DNA of 64,000 nt from the NCBI RefSeq assembly GCF_902158555.1, contig NZ_CABGGS010000034.1, forward strand, positions 62,001-126,000, given 5' to 3'. Of this stretch, positions 1 to 10,933 are shown one piece after another. The translations under genes and the position numbers were made by a program. Source of the DNA: Klebsiella spallanzanii (GTDB lineage Bacteria; Pseudomonadota; Gammaproteobacteria; Enterobacterales; Enterobacteriaceae). The notes beneath the pieces are model-generated. The model saw only the letters and a list, made by a program, of their open reading frames with translations, was not told the DNA's origin and searched no databases. Each line of letters opens with the position of its first letter. Position 1 is the stretch's first letter.

Positions 1-64
1 TAACCATACCTCCGCAGAATCTGGATTCTGACGGAAAACTTGCTGTTGAAATGAGGAAGAAACC

Positions 65-688
65 ATGGCCAAACCGTATGTTCGTCTGGACAAAAATGAT
101 GCTGCCGTGCTGCTGGTGGATCATCAGACCGGATTGCTCTCTCTTGTGCGCGATATCGATCCTGATAAATTCAAGAACAACGTCCTTGCCCTTGGCGACC
201 TGGCGAAGTATTTCGGTCTGCCGACCATCTTAACCACCAGCTTCGAAAACGGCCCGAACGGTCCGTTGGTGCCGGAGCTGAAAGAGCAGTTCCCCGACGC
301 GCCCTATATCGCACGTCCGGGCAATATTAATGCCTGGGATAACGAGGATTTTGTTAAGGCCGTTAAAGCAACGGGCAAGAAGCAGTTGATTATTGCTGGC
401 GTGGTGACGGAGGTTTGTGTGGCATTCCCGGCGTTATCGGCGATTGAAGAGGGTTTTGATGTCTTTGTGGTAACTGACGCATCCGGTACTTTCAACCCGA
501 TTACCCGCGATGCCGCCTGGGACCGTATGTCGCAGGCAGGGGTGCAGTTGATGTCGTGGTTTGGCGTGGCTTGCGAGCTGCACCGCGACTGGCGTAACGA
601 TATTGAAGGTCTGGGAACGCTGTTCTCTAACCATATTCCGGATTATCGTAACCTGATGACCAGCTTTAACCTTTTAAATCAGAAATAA
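65..688 (+). CDS. ycaC: YcaC-like cysteine hydrolase, isochorismatase superfamily
   Basis: This 207-residue protein is the length of E. coli YcaC (208) and resembles it along its whole length. The cysteine-hydrolase triad is visible as Asp19 (VDHQ), Arg84 and Cys118 (TEVCVA). YcaC is a cytoplasmic enzyme of uncertain substrate that forms large rings; no physiological reaction can be assigned. The start has a GAGGAAG ribosome site about six bases upstream. A GC-rich hairpin follows the stop. The gene is not next to opgD in E. coli, so it is accessory to the conserved block. The family assignment is firm, the orthology probable. Confidence 0.85.
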   Translation: MAKPYVRLDKNDAAVLLVDHQTGLLSLVRDIDPDKFKNNVLALGDLAKYFGLPTILTTSFENGPNGPLVPELKEQFPDAPYIARPGNINAWDNEDFVKAVKATGKKQLIIAGVVTEVCVAFPALSAIEEGFDVFVVTDASGTFNPITRDAAWDRMSQAGVQLMSWFGVACELHRDWRNDIEGLGTLFSNHIPDYRNLMTSFNLLNQK

Positions 689-696
689 TTATCTTT

Positions 697-719
697 GCGG
701 CCAGCATCAGTCTGGCCGC
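697..719 (+). terminator. Hairpin after ycaC-like gene
   Basis: GCGGCCAG and CTGGCCGC form a perfect 8-bp stem around a 7-base loop, just after the stop codon. The T-rich tail is poor, so this is a weak intrinsic terminator or an RNA-stabilising hairpin. Confidence 0.55.
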
Positions 720-848
720 TTGCGATCTTATTACCGCTAATATCCGACGTTCTGGAGGCCGCTAATTCGGTCTGGTCCGGTGGACATATTTTTTTCATGC
801 ATTTCTGCCGTCAACAATTGGATTATCAATCGTTTTTGTCTAGAGTGA

Positions 849-2576
<1,728 letters not shown>

Positions 2577-2590
2577 TTGCTCGTTATTCC

Positions 2591-2620
2591 GCCCGCTGGG
2601 GTGACTCAGCGGGCGTTTTT
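2591..2620 (+). terminator. Intrinsic terminator after opgD
   Basis: GCCCGCTG pairs with CAGCGGGC (2607-2614) and is followed by GTTTTTCTTTTTTT. This is a classical rho-independent terminator separating opgD from rimL. Confidence 0.9.
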
Positions 2621-2641
2621 CTTTTTTTATTGGAGTAGGCC

Positions 2642-3208
2642 ATGACTGCTGAAACCTTATCTGAGCCAGAAAAAATCCCCGTTACGGAAGTGCTCTCCCT
2701 GCGCGCGGTGGATGAGCGTCACGTAACGGAGCTGCATCAACTGGTGATAAAGAACCAGCACTGGCTTCAGCAATCGTTGAGCTGGCCTGCTGACGTCCGT
2801 CACGAAGATGAAACCCGCCGCCATGTGCAGGGTAACGTGATGCTGCATCAGCGCGGCTATGCCAAAATGTTTTTGCTCTTTCTGCACGAAGAGATCATCG
2901 GCGTGCTGTCGTTTAACCAGATTGAGCCAATCAATAAGACCGCATACATCGGATACTGGATTGATGAAAGCCATCAGGGGCAGGGGCTGCTTTCTCAGGC
3001 GCTGCAGGCGTTTATGGACTATTTTGCCCGTAATGGTACGGTGCGGCGCTTTGTTATCAAATGCCGTGTGGCGAATCACAAAAGCAATCAGGTGGCGCTG
3101 CGCAACGGTTTTAGCCTTGAAGGCTGTCTGAAGCAAGCCGAGTATCTCAACGGTTCGTATGATGATCAGAATATCTACGGGCGCATTATTGATTCTGGCG
3201 CTGAGTAA
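2642..3208 (+). CDS. rimL: Ribosomal protein L7/L12 serine acetyltransferase (RimL)
   Basis: This GNAT-family N-acetyltransferase has 188 residues and resembles E. coli RimL (179), which acetylates the N-terminal serine of L12 to give L7. The acetyl-CoA loop is visible as SHQGQG near residues 111-116, followed by the conserved RFVIKCRVxNxxSNQVALRNGF stretch with the Asn-rich GNAT motif. GGAG lies about seven bases before the ATG. It is transcribed alone after the opgD terminator, and REP-like DNA follows it before the convergent ydcK. Confidence 0.92.
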   Translation: MTAETLSEPEKIPVTEVLSLRAVDERHVTELHQLVIKNQHWLQQSLSWPADVRHEDETRRHVQGNVMLHQRGYAKMFLLFLHEEIIGVLSFNQIEPINKTAYIGYWIDESHQGQGLLSQALQAFMDYFARNGTVRRFVIKCRVANHKSNQVALRNGFSLEGCLKQAEYLNGSYDDQNIYGRIIDSGAE

Positions 3209-3244
3209 TCCCCGGGCTACAACACCAGCAGATCATGGGGACCC

Positions 3245-3280
3245 GTAACCCGGGCAAGGCGCTGTGCGCCGCCCCCGGGA
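3245..3280. repeat. REP-type palindrome
   Basis: An imperfect palindrome of the form GTAaCCCGGGC-A-GGCGCtgtGCGCC-GCCCCCGGGA lies between the convergent rimL and ydcK. Related copies recur in at least five other intergenic places in the window. A partial copy (CCCCGGGCTAC) begins near 3209. Confidence 0.8.
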
Positions 3281-3287
3281 GCATGGC

Positions 3288-4268
3288 TTACAGAAAACCG
3301 ACGATGGGCGTGCGGATAATATGCTCGTCGCCGTTAATGACTCTTGCGCCTCTGATATGAATGATATCGCCAGCGCTCGCCTCAATTCGCGCTGCATCGC
3401 TGATAGTCACCTGATGCTCAATCACCACATCGCCACGAATAACCGCGTTGCCTTCAATCAGCACGTTATCATCCAGCAGAATTGGCCCGCCGAACAGGTG
3501 AGCGCTTCCGCCGACCATAACCCGATGCTTTAGCAGGCAATTTCCTTCGACCACCGCGTGCTCCGCCACCTGTGAGCTGTAGCGCAGGGTTGGGATAGCG
3601 TCTTCCTCACGACCGGCGATAATCCGCGCATTACCGTATACTCTGGCGTTGTCGCAAATCCAGACGTCGTTTTCTTCATTACCTTCAAGTCGTGCGTTTT
3701 CGAAGATTTCCGCCCGGTGCTCGACAAACGCGTGTTCAACAAAAGCGTTTCCGTAAACCTGCGCCTGATGAACAATCCGCGACGCGCTGACCGTCGCCTG
3801 CTGGTAGATACGCAGAATTTTATCGTTATCAGCGGTCAACCCCTGAGCGGCAACGATCAGGCAATGAGGAAGGATCCGCGCGTTGTCTGCAAGGTGACAA
3901 TAGCCGCGAATCTGTGATTGCCTGACAGTGACGTTGTCACTTATTATCGCATGATAACTGACGTGAGTATTGTCCAGACGGACGTTGTCGCTGATATTTA
4001 CGTTATGGCTGATAATGCACTCGCCGGTCAATCGGGCATTGCCTTCAATCTTCGCACCGGCGAAAACGGCGCTATTGGCATCATAAATCCAGCACTCGCC
4101 GCTGTGGCTCAGCGCGGCTTCATCGTCCAGCCAGCCGCCTTCGTCCCCGGTTTTCACGTCGGCAAAATCACGCAAGGCGACAATTTGCCGCAGATTTACG
4201 CTATGTTTGATCCCGTCTGCTTCATAGTGAAACTGGCGAACCTTCTCGCTGAGGCAATATTTGCGCAT
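3288..4268 (-). CDS. ydcK: YdcK, hexapeptide-repeat beta-helix protein
   Basis: The 326 residues equal the length of E. coli YdcK and match it well at the ends (LRYSSQVAEHAVVEGN, TPIVGFL). Most of the protein is made of imperfect hexapeptides such as NARIxx and DNVxIx, as in left-handed parallel beta-helix acyltransferases. No substrate is known and no separate catalytic domain is visible. The start at 4268 follows GAGAAAG. It is divergent from tehA across about 110 bases, the same arrangement as in E. coli. Confidence 0.93.
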   Translation of the reverse strand: MRKYCLSEKVRQFHYEADGIKHSVNLRQIVALRDFADVKTGDEGGWLDDEAALSHSGECWIYDANSAVFAGAKIEGNARLTGECIISHNVNISDNVRLDNTHVSYHAIISDNVTVRQSQIRGYCHLADNARILPHCLIVAAQGLTADNDKILRIYQQATVSASRIVHQAQVYGNAFVEHAFVEHRAEIFENARLEGNEENDVWICDNARVYGNARIIAGREEDAIPTLRYSSQVAEHAVVEGNCLLKHRVMVGGSAHLFGGPILLDDNVLIEGNAVIRGDVVIEHQVTISDAARIEASAGDIIHIRGARVINGDEHIIRTPIVGFL

Positions 4269-4378
4269 CGGTCTTTCTCATTACTTATGGTTAACATAAA
4301 CATAGCAAAAAACTCCGTAGCGCGTTTTTGAAGGTTCTTTTAAAATGCAACTTAAAATAAATTGAATTATTAAACAAA

Positions 4379-5377
4379 ATGAATAAAAACCAGAACGGAA
4401 AGCAGGTGCTGAACCTACCGGCGGGTTATTTTGGTATGGTGCTGGGTATCATTGGGATGGGTTTTGCCTGGCGCTATGCCAGTACGATATGGCCGGTGAG
4501 TCGGGCAATCGGCGATGGACTGGTTATTCTGGCGACCACCATTTGGGCGCTACTGGCGCTAGCGTTTATCTCCCGCTCAATTCGTTTCCCGCATAGTGTG
4601 CTGCAGGAGATGCGCCATCCGGTTGCCAGCAGTTTTGTTAGCCTGTTTCCGGCGACCACCATGCTGGTCGCTATCGGCTTTATCCCCTGGCTGCGCCCGC
4701 TGTCGCTGGTTTTATTCAGTATTGGTGTTGTGCTGCAACTGAGCTATGCGGCCTGGCAGAGCGCCGGGCTATGGCGCGGAAAACATCCTGGCGATGCGAC
4801 TACGCCGGGCCTCTATCTGCCAACGGTGGCGAACAACTTCATTAGCGCGATGGCCTGCGGTGCGCTGGGTTTTAACGATGCCGGGCTGGTGTTTCTTGGC
4901 GCCGGAATCTTCTCCTGGCTCAGCCTTGAACCGGTGATACTGCAACGCCTGCGCAGCGATGGCGAGCTGCCGACGGCCATGCGCACCTCGCTGGGTATTC
5001 AACTGGCTCCGGCGCTGGTGGCGTGCAGCGCCTGGCTGAGCGTTAACGGCGGGGAGGCGGATACGTTCTCCAGGCTGCTATTTGGTTACGGCCTGCTCCA
5101 GCTACTGTTTATGCTGCGCCTGATGCCGTGGTATCTGCGTCAGCCGTTTAACGCGTCGTTCTGGAGCTTCTCGTTCGGTATTTCCGCGCTGGCGACGACC
5201 GGGCTGCATCTTGGCCACACTCATCCTGACGGCTTTTTCCACACACTGGCGATCCCATTATTTATTTTTACCAATCTGATCATCGGAATACTGCTGATAC
5301 GAACCTTTCTGCTGCTGATGCGCGGCAAGCTGCTGATTCGCGTCGAACGCGACACGTTATTAAAAAATAAGGATTAA
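4379..5377 (+). CDS. tehA: TehA, inner-membrane anion channel of tellurite resistance
   Basis: TehA is a ten-helix inner-membrane protein of the SLAC1/TDT family that raises tellurite resistance when overexpressed with TehB. The product has 332 residues (E. coli 330) and matches closely, including the [10 protein letters not shown] terminus and the [13 protein letters not shown] stretch. Hydrophobic segments run through the whole protein. No clear Shine-Dalgarno is seen upstream, but the start agrees with the E. coli N terminus. tehB begins three bases after its stop, so the two are cotranscribed. Confidence 0.95.
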   Translation: MNKNQNGKQVLNLPAGYFGMVLGIIGMGFAWRYASTIWPVSRAIGDGLVILATTIWALLALAFISRSIRFPHSVLQEMRHPVASSFVSLFPATTMLVAIGFIPWLRPLSLVLFSIGVVLQLSYAAWQSAGLWRGKHPGDATTPGLYLPTVANNFISAMACGALGFNDAGLVFLGAGIFSWLSLEPVILQRLRSDGELPTAMRTSLGIQLAPALVACSAWLSVNGGEADTFSRLLFGYGLLQLLFMLRLMPWYLRQPFNASFWSFSFGISALATTGLHLGHTHPDGFFHTLAIPLFIFTNLIIGILLIRTFLLLMRGKLLIRVERDTLLKNKD

Positions 5378-5379
5378 TC

Positions 5380-5976
5380 ATGACTCTTCGTGACGAAAAT
5401 TACTTCACTGACAAATACGGTATGACCCGCACCCACTCTGAAGTGGTGCACGCCGCAACGCTGATTGCACCGGGCAAGGCGCTGGACCTGGGCTGTGGTA
5501 ATGGGCGTAACAGCCTGTACCTCGCAGCCAATGGTTTTGATGTTACGGCGTGGGATAAAAACCCGGCAAGCGTCAGTAACCTTGAAAGCATTCGTCAGGC
5601 GGAAGGGCTGGAGAATCTGCAGACGGCGATTAAGGACCTTAATGCCCTGAGCTTTGACGGTGAGTATGATTTTATTCTCTCTACCGTGGTGATGATGTTT
5701 CTTGAAGCGAAGACGATCCCGGGTCTTATCGCCAATATGCAGCGCTGCACCCGGCCTGGTGGCTACAACCTGGTTGTTGCCGCGATGGATACGGAAGATT
5801 TTCCGTGCACAGTGGGCTTCCCGTTCGCCTTTAAACCCGAAGAACTACGCAACTATTACGCAGGCTGGGAGTTCCTCAAGTACAACGAAGACGTCGGTGA
5901 GCTGCACCGCACCGACGCTAACGGGAATCGCATTAAGCTACGTTTTGCCACGATGCTGGCGCGCAAACCCGCTTAA
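5380..5976 (+). CDS. tehB: TehB, SAM-dependent methyltransferase of tellurite resistance
   Basis: This 198-residue class I methyltransferase matches E. coli TehB (197 residues). The SAM-binding glycine loop DLGCGNGRN lies at residues 36-44 and the acidic residue of the next strand (AWDKN) follows. TehB methylates tellurite or selenite with TehA as membrane partner. AAGGA precedes the ATG by six bases. Its end overlaps the convergent PepT-like gene by four bases, a junction not seen in E. coli, where ydcL follows directly. Confidence 0.95.
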   Translation: MTLRDENYFTDKYGMTRTHSEVVHAATLIAPGKALDLGCGNGRNSLYLAANGFDVTAWDKNPASVSNLESIRQAEGLENLQTAIKDLNALSFDGEYDFILSTVVMMFLEAKTIPGLIANMQRCTRPGGYNLVVAAMDTEDFPCTVGFPFAFKPEELRNYYAGWEFLKYNEDVGELHRTDANGNRIKLRFATMLARKPA

Positions 5977-7202
5977 CGGGCAGCCAACAGGCAGAGCTGT
6001 AACGCGGTCTGATAAGAAGCCTCAAAGGCGTGCAGCGGCAAAAATTCGAATTTCGAATGGAAGTTGTGCGCGCCGGTAAAGAAGTTTGGTGTTAAAACGC
6101 CTTTTGCCGACAGGGCCGCGCCGTCGGTACCGCCGCGCATCGGCGTCGGTTTTGGCGTAATCCCTAAGCTTTCCATTGCTTCAAACATCAGGTCGATGGC
6201 GCGACGGTCTTCGCCAACCGCATTGCTGATGTTGCTATAGGTATCGCTGACGTGGAATTCGACCTTGCCGGTGGGATACTGCGCGGCGATTTTCTGAGCC
6301 ACTTCGCCCATCTGCTGTTTACGGTGATTGAAACCAGCAAGATCAAAGTCGCGAATGCTGGCCTGCAGCAGAGTACTGTTCTGATCTCCCTGAATCCCGT
6401 TAAACCAAACGTAGCCTTCGCGTCCGGCAGTATGCTCAGGGGTTTGTAGGCGATCAAAATGGCTCATGTAGTCGGTGGCCATCAGCAGCGGGTTTACCAG
6501 CACGCCTTTTGAGGACATCGGGTGGGCGGTTACGCCGGTAAAGCGGATTTCTGCGGCGGCGGCGTTGAAGTTCTCATAAACGATTTCACCCAGCTCACAG
6601 CAGTCGATAGTCCAGGCAAAATCGACGGCAAAGCGCGAGAGGTCGAGCGCTTTCGCACCGCGCAGACCCACTTCCTCATCTGGCACAAACGCGACAACGA
6701 TATCGCCGTGGCGATGTTCCGCCGTCAGGTTTTCCAGCACCGTCATCACCACCGTAACGGCGGCCTTGTTATCGGCGCCGAGTACGCTGGTACCGTCGCT
6801 AAAAATAATCTCTTCATTAGGATATGCGAGGATTTCCGGATGCTCCGCGACGCGCAGCCAGATATCTTTGTCTTTGTTCAGGCAGAGATCTTCACCAGTA
6901 AAACGCAGGATTTGCGGATGAATATCCGGCGATAAGCCAACGTCAACAGTATCGATGTGGGTAATAAAGCCAACCCGCGGCGCGCCGGGCACGTTGCCTT
7001 TTTTTACTGCTGTGACGGTGGCGTGCTCATCAATCACGATCTCATCCAACCCTAGCTGTCTTAGCTCATCGGCAAGCGCCTGCGCCATCGCGTGTTGCCC
7101 CGCAGTGGTCGGCAGCGTGGTTGCTCGCGGGTCGCTTTGGCTGGTTATCGCCAGGTAGCGAAAGAAGCGTTGGGTTAATTGACTGGCCAGAGATGATGAC
7201 AT
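5973..7202 (-). CDS. Peptidase T-like M20B aminotripeptidase paralog
   Basis: The 409-residue product resembles PepT (408), a zinc tripeptidase of family M20B. Zinc ligands and active-site residues are visible: His82/Asp84 (THIDT), Asp144 (GADNKA), Glu176-Glu177 (PDEEVG), Asp200 and a C-terminal His (AHNFHSKFE). It is too diverged from E. coli PepT to be the ortholog, hence a paralog. AAGGA eight bases before the ATG at 7202 supports this start over one 13 codons upstream. It diverges from a DppA-like peptide-binding protein across 113 bases, which suggests a linked role in peptide uptake and hydrolysis. Confidence 0.88.
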   Translation of the reverse strand: MSSSLASQLTQRFFRYLAITSQSDPRATTLPTTAGQHAMAQALADELRQLGLDEIVIDEHATVTAVKKGNVPGAPRVGFITHIDTVDVGLSPDIHPQILRFTGEDLCLNKDKDIWLRVAEHPEILAYPNEEIIFSDGTSVLGADNKAAVTVVMTVLENLTAEHRHGDIVVAFVPDEEVGLRGAKALDLSRFAVDFAWTIDCCELGEIVYENFNAAAAEIRFTGVTAHPMSSKGVLVNPLLMATDYMSHFDRLQTPEHTAGREGYVWFNGIQGDQNSTLLQASIRDFDLAGFNHRKQQMGEVAQKIAAQYPTGKVEFHVSDTYSNISNAVGEDRRAIDLMFEAMESLGITPKPTPMRGGTDGAALSAKGVLTPNFFTGAHNFHSKFEFLPLHAFEASYQTALQLCLLAAR

Positions 7203-7315
7203 AGTGATTCCTTCTTTATTCGTGTTTTCAGGTGTTTGCAATCATGCTTTAGTGTTATGTATGAAAGGGAAAACAACAAGCTATTCATTAGCTGACAAAT
7301 TAAAAAGGAAAGCAT

Positions 7316-8908
7316 ATGCAACGCAGATTCACGACGCTTGCCCTGGCGTTAGCGGCCCTGACCGCCAGCTCGACTATCAGTGCAAAAACGCTGGTCTACT
7401 GTTCTGAAGGATCGCCGGAAAACTTTAACCCTCAACTCTATACCTCGGGGACCAGCGTCGATGCCAGCGCTGTACCCATCTATAACCGTCTGGTCGATTT
7501 TAAAGCCGGTACCACGGAATTGTTGCCGAGCCTGGCCGAAAGCTGGGAGGTTAGCGATGATGGTAAAGTTTATACTTTCCATTTACGCAAAGGTGTTAAA
7601 TTCCAGAGTAATAAATATTTTAAACCGACCCGCGATTTTAATGCCGACGATGTGATTTTCTCATTTATGCGGCAAAAAGATCCCAAGCATCCTTATCATA
7701 ATATCTCCAGTGGTAATTATTCTAATTTTGAAAGTTTAGAGTTTGGTCAATTAATTACCGGAATAGATAAGCCTGATGAATATACTGTTCGTTTTACTTT
7801 AGCCCATCCTGAAGCGCCATTTGTTGCCGATCTTGCCTGGTATTTCGCCTCTATTCTGTCGGCGGAATATGCGGATGCGATGTTAAAAGCCGGTACGCCA
7901 GAACGTGTTGATATGGACCCGATTGGTACCGGTCCTTTTAAACTCGCGCAATATCAAAAGGATTCACGCATTCTTTTCACTGCTTTCCCGGAATACTGGC
8001 AGGGGAAAGCTAATATTGACCGCCTGATTTTCAGCATCACCCCTGACGCCTCGGTGCGTTACGCTAAGCTGGAGAAAAACGAATGCCAGGTGATGCCGTT
8101 CCCCAATCCGGCAGATCTGCCGAGAATGAAAGAGAACAAAGACATCAACCTGATGAGCAAAGCGGGCCTTAACACCGGTTTCCTGGCGTTTAATACGCAA
8201 AAAGCGCCGCTGGATAATGTTAAAGTACGCCAGGCGCTGGCGATGGCGATTAATAAACCGGCGATTATTGAGGCGGTGTTCCACGGAACCGGAACGGCGG
8301 CAAAAAACCTGCTGCCGCCCGGCGTATGGAGCGCGGATAGTAATCTGAAGGATTATGACTACGACCCGCAAAAGGCCAAAGCCCTGCTGGACGAGTCGGG
8401 CGTGGCGGGGCCGATTACCATCGACCTGTGGGCGATGCCGGTTCAACGCCCTTATAACCCGAACGCCAAACGTATGGCTGAGATGATCCAGGCCGACTGG
8501 GCGAAAATCGGCGTGCAAACCAAAATCACGACCTATGAGTGGGGTGAATATTTAAAACGCGTGAAGGATGGCGAGCATCAGGCGGCGCTGATGGGCTGGA
8601 CGACGGCAACCGGCGACCCGGATAACTTCTTTGGCCCGTTATTTACCTGTCAGTCGGCTAACGGCGGGTCCAACTCGGCAAAGTGGTGCTATCAGCCGTT
8701 TGATAAAATTATTGCTGAAGCAAAATCGATAACCGATCGCCAAAAACGTGAAGCCTTATATATTGAGGCGCAACAGATGATGCACGACCAGATGCCTGCG
8801 GTCATGATTGCCCATTCGACTATTTTTGAACCAGTACGTAAAAACGTCTCTGGCTACGAAATCGATTCCTTTGGCAAGCATATTTTTTACCAGGTTGATA
8901 TAAAATAA
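7316..8908 (+). CDS. DppA-like periplasmic dipeptide-binding protein
   Basis: This is a 530-residue family 5 extracellular solute-binding protein. A signal peptide ends near Ala23 (TISA|KTLVYCSEG). The mature part follows DppA closely (CSEGSP, FHLRKGV, PIGTGPFKLAQYQKDSR, LWAMPVQRPYNPN). It differs enough to be a paralog and stands alone, without permease or ATPase genes, so it probably feeds a dipeptide permease encoded elsewhere. An AAAAAGGAAAG ribosome site precedes it. Bases 7600-7860 are AT-richer than the rest of the gene. It is divergent from the PepT-like gene. Confidence 0.9.
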   Translation: MQRRFTTLALALAALTASSTISAKTLVYCSEGSPENFNPQLYTSGTSVDASAVPIYNRLVDFKAGTTELLPSLAESWEVSDDGKVYTFHLRKGVKFQSNKYFKPTRDFNADDVIFSFMRQKDPKHPYHNISSGNYSNFESLEFGQLITGIDKPDEYTVRFTLAHPEAPFVADLAWYFASILSAEYADAMLKAGTPERVDMDPIGTGPFKLAQYQKDSRILFTAFPEYWQGKANIDRLIFSITPDASVRYAKLEKNECQVMPFPNPADLPRMKENKDINLMSKAGLNTGFLAFNTQKAPLDNVKVRQALAMAINKPAIIEAVFHGTGTAAKNLLPPGVWSADSNLKDYDYDPQKAKALLDESGVAGPITIDLWAMPVQRPYNPNAKRMAEMIQADWAKIGVQTKITTYEWGEYLKRVKDGEHQAALMGWTTATGDPDNFFGPLFTCQSANGGSNSAKWCYQPFDKIIAEAKSITDRQKREALYIEAQQMMHDQMPAVMIAHSTIFEPVRKNVSGYEIDSFGKHIFYQVDIK

Positions 8909-8920
8909 TAAGGTATGAGA

Positions 8921-8945
8921 GCCCGCTGGCAACGGCGGGTTTATT
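8921..8945 (+). terminator. Terminator after DppA-like gene
   Basis: CCCGC (8922-8926) and GCGGG (8935-8939) form a short stem followed by TTTATTTTCTT. It lies within 40 bases of the stop codon. Confidence 0.7.
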
Positions 8946-9046
8946 TTCTTCAGGTACTTGACGAGCCACCACTTTTGCAACAAAACTTACCCCTGTATTT
9001 TGTTATAACTCTTGCCGATAGATTGCATTCACAGGGATTAACCTAT

Positions 9047-9715
9047 ATGCGTACTCAGTTATTTTTCAAGGTTGCCGCGCTTGCGGGCCTGCTGGCCTTG
9101 GCTGGCTGCTCATCAAAAATTGCTCAACCGGAACAATATTCCGGATTTTTAAAAGATTACTCCAGCTTAAAAGAAACCACCTCTGCTTCCGGCAAACCGG
9201 AACTACGCTGGATTTCACCGGATTACAATCCGAGTAATTATGATAACGTTGTTTATAACCCGATCACCTACTACCCGGTTCCAAAGCCGTCTACTCAGGT
9301 TGGCGAGAAGGCGCTGAGCGATATCCTGACTTACACCAATAAAGAGATGAAGCAGGCTATTTCTGAACGTAAACCGTTGGCGACAACTGCTGGTAAGCGC
9401 AGCCTGATCTTCCGCGGCGCCATCACCGGCGTGGACTCCAGCAAAGAAGGCCTGCAGTTCTACGAAGTGATTCCGGTAGCGATGGTTATCGCGGGCACTC
9501 AGGCAGCAACGGGTCACCGTACCATGGATACCAATCTGTACTTTGAAGCCGAACTGATCGATGCGGCGACCCAAAAACCGGTGATGAAAGTTGTGCGCAA
9601 AGGCGAGGGGAAAACGTTATCCAACGAAAGTACGCCGCTGACCGTCGACACGCTGAAGCAGGTCATTGATGATATGGCGATTGATGCGGTGAAGTTCGAC
9701 CCAAGTAATCGCTAA
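9047..9715 (+). CDS. ydcL: YdcL lipoprotein, DUF3313
   Basis: The product has 222 residues, identical in length to E. coli YdcL, and shares long stretches (NPITYYPVPKPSTQVG, SLIFRGAITGVD). The signal peptide ends in a lipobox with Cys21 (LALAGC), so it is a lipoprotein. Residues after the lipobox do not show a clear inner-membrane retention Asp at +2 (Ser). Function is unknown. The start at 9047 was chosen because it places the signal sequence at the N terminus; the frame is open for 44 codons upstream. In E. coli it directly follows tehB; here the peptide gene pair intervenes. Confidence 0.93.
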   Translation: MRTQLFFKVAALAGLLALAGCSSKIAQPEQYSGFLKDYSSLKETTSASGKPELRWISPDYNPSNYDNVVYNPITYYPVPKPSTQVGEKALSDILTYTNKEMKQAISERKPLATTAGKRSLIFRGAITGVDSSKEGLQFYEVIPVAMVIAGTQAATGHRTMDTNLYFEAELIDAATQKPVMKVVRKGEGKTLSNESTPLTVDTLKQVIDDMAIDAVKFDPSNR

Positions 9716-9737
9716 GTCAGTTTTATCAGTTAAGAAG

Positions 9738-9766
9738 GGCGCTATGAGTTGATAGCGCCTTTTTTA
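9738..9766 (+). terminator. Intrinsic terminator after ydcL
   Basis: GGCGCTAT pairs with ATAGCGCC around a 6-base loop and is followed by TTTTTTATT. It is a strong rho-independent terminator. Confidence 0.9.
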
Positions 9767-9801
9767 TTGGTAGTCAGACATACGCATCGGGTTCAGGTTT
9801 T

Positions 9802-9835
9802 GTAGGTCAGGTAAGGCGTTAGCCGCCACCTGACA
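9802..9835. repeat. REP-type palindrome (GTAGGTCAGG variant)
   Basis: GTAGGTCAGGTAAGGCG and CCGCCACCTGACA flank a short centre containing TTAG. The layout is that of enterobacterial REP units. It sits between the convergent ydcL and the DMT transporter. Confidence 0.7.
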
Positions 9836-9854
9836 TAAACTGACCCGATAAAAC

Positions 9855-10751
9855 CTAAGCCAGCTTACGCCGTAAAAACCACTGCTCAGGACGTGCAAAC
9901 ATCACCAGATTCCCGACCAGAATCAGCGCCAGCCCGGCTACGGCATTGCTATGCCAGACATATCCCTCATAAAACGTCGAGATTGTCAGCGCGACCAGCG
10001 GAAACAACAGCGTACTGTATGCCGCTTTGCTCGCGCCAATTCTGCCGACCAGAGTGAAATAGGCACCGAAAGCAATCACCGAGCCAAACAGGGCCAGATA
10101 CAGCAGCGCTCCCATATAGCTTAGCGTCCACTGCGGCATAAAATTATCACCACGTACCAGAGCGATCGCGCCCATCACCAGCGTGCCGTAAAGCATGGCC
10201 CAGCTGTTGGTCGTTAACGTCTCCAGACCTCGGCGCTGGTGGCGGATGCTGAGCATATTACCCAGAGAAAAACCGTAAGTCCCCAATGCGCTGAGTGCGA
10301 TGCCCAGCAGGAGTGACGCATTCAGACCGTTAGCCCATAAATCATCCCAGAAGAGCGTCACAATGCCCGCCAGACCAAGCGCGGCGGCCAACCAGAAACG
10401 TCCCGGTGGCTGCTGGCGGAAAAAGAGAAAGCTGTTAATCGCGTTGAACAACACCGCCATGGAGAAAATCACTGATTCAAGCCCGGTATTGATATATGCG
10501 GCGGCGGTGTAGAAGCACCAGAAATTAAAACAGAAGACGCAGCAGCCTTGCAGCAGGCAGAAAAAATGGTCGCGAGCGGCCAGTGGACGCAGGCGGCGGG
10601 TGATCAGCAGAATGGTCAGCATCGTGACGCTGGCTACGGCAAAACGCCAAAAAATGGACACCGGCGCGGCGACCGGTCCTTGCTGCAAAAAAATAGCAAT
10701 CCAGGTCGTGCCCCAGATAACGACGACCAGGGCGTAGAGTAATGCGTTCAA
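9855..10751 (-). CDS. DMT-superfamily (EamA) exporter
   Basis: About ten hydrophobic helices in two similar halves, with the WGTTW motif in the first helix and an EamA-like second half, mark an inner-membrane drug/metabolite transporter of 298 residues. The substrate is unknown. No ATG fits the start; a TTG at 10751 lies eight bases after AGGAG, and translation from it gives MNALLYALVVVIWG, so a TTG start is proposed. It is divergent from an AraC-family gene, which is likely its regulator. Confidence 0.85.
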   Translation of the reverse strand: MNALLYALVVVIWGTTWIAIFLQQGPVAAPVSIFWRFAVASVTMLTILLITRRLRPLAARDHFFCLLQGCCVFCFNFWCFYTAAAYINTGLESVIFSMAVLFNAINSFLFFRQQPPGRFWLAAALGLAGIVTLFWDDLWANGLNASLLLGIALSALGTYGFSLGNMLSIRHQRRGLETLTTNSWAMLYGTLVMGAIALVRGDNFMPQWTLSYMGALLYLALFGSVIAFGAYFTLVGRIGASKAAYSTLLFPLVALTISTFYEGYVWHSNAVAGLALILVGNLVMFARPEQWFLRRKLA

Positions 10752-10933
10752 AATGTCTCTCCTGTGAGTGTTGTACCGATCATTCTGACGCCTGTGCCCA
10801 CGCCGCGCTGTCATCAACTTGTTACCGACTTGCAAATTCTTGCGCTTATTTTTAATTGCCGGTGAGTGAAGGCTGGTATCTGCCCGTGACTCTTCATAGA
10901 CTGGATGCCTGTGAAATCGGAAATGTGAAGGCT

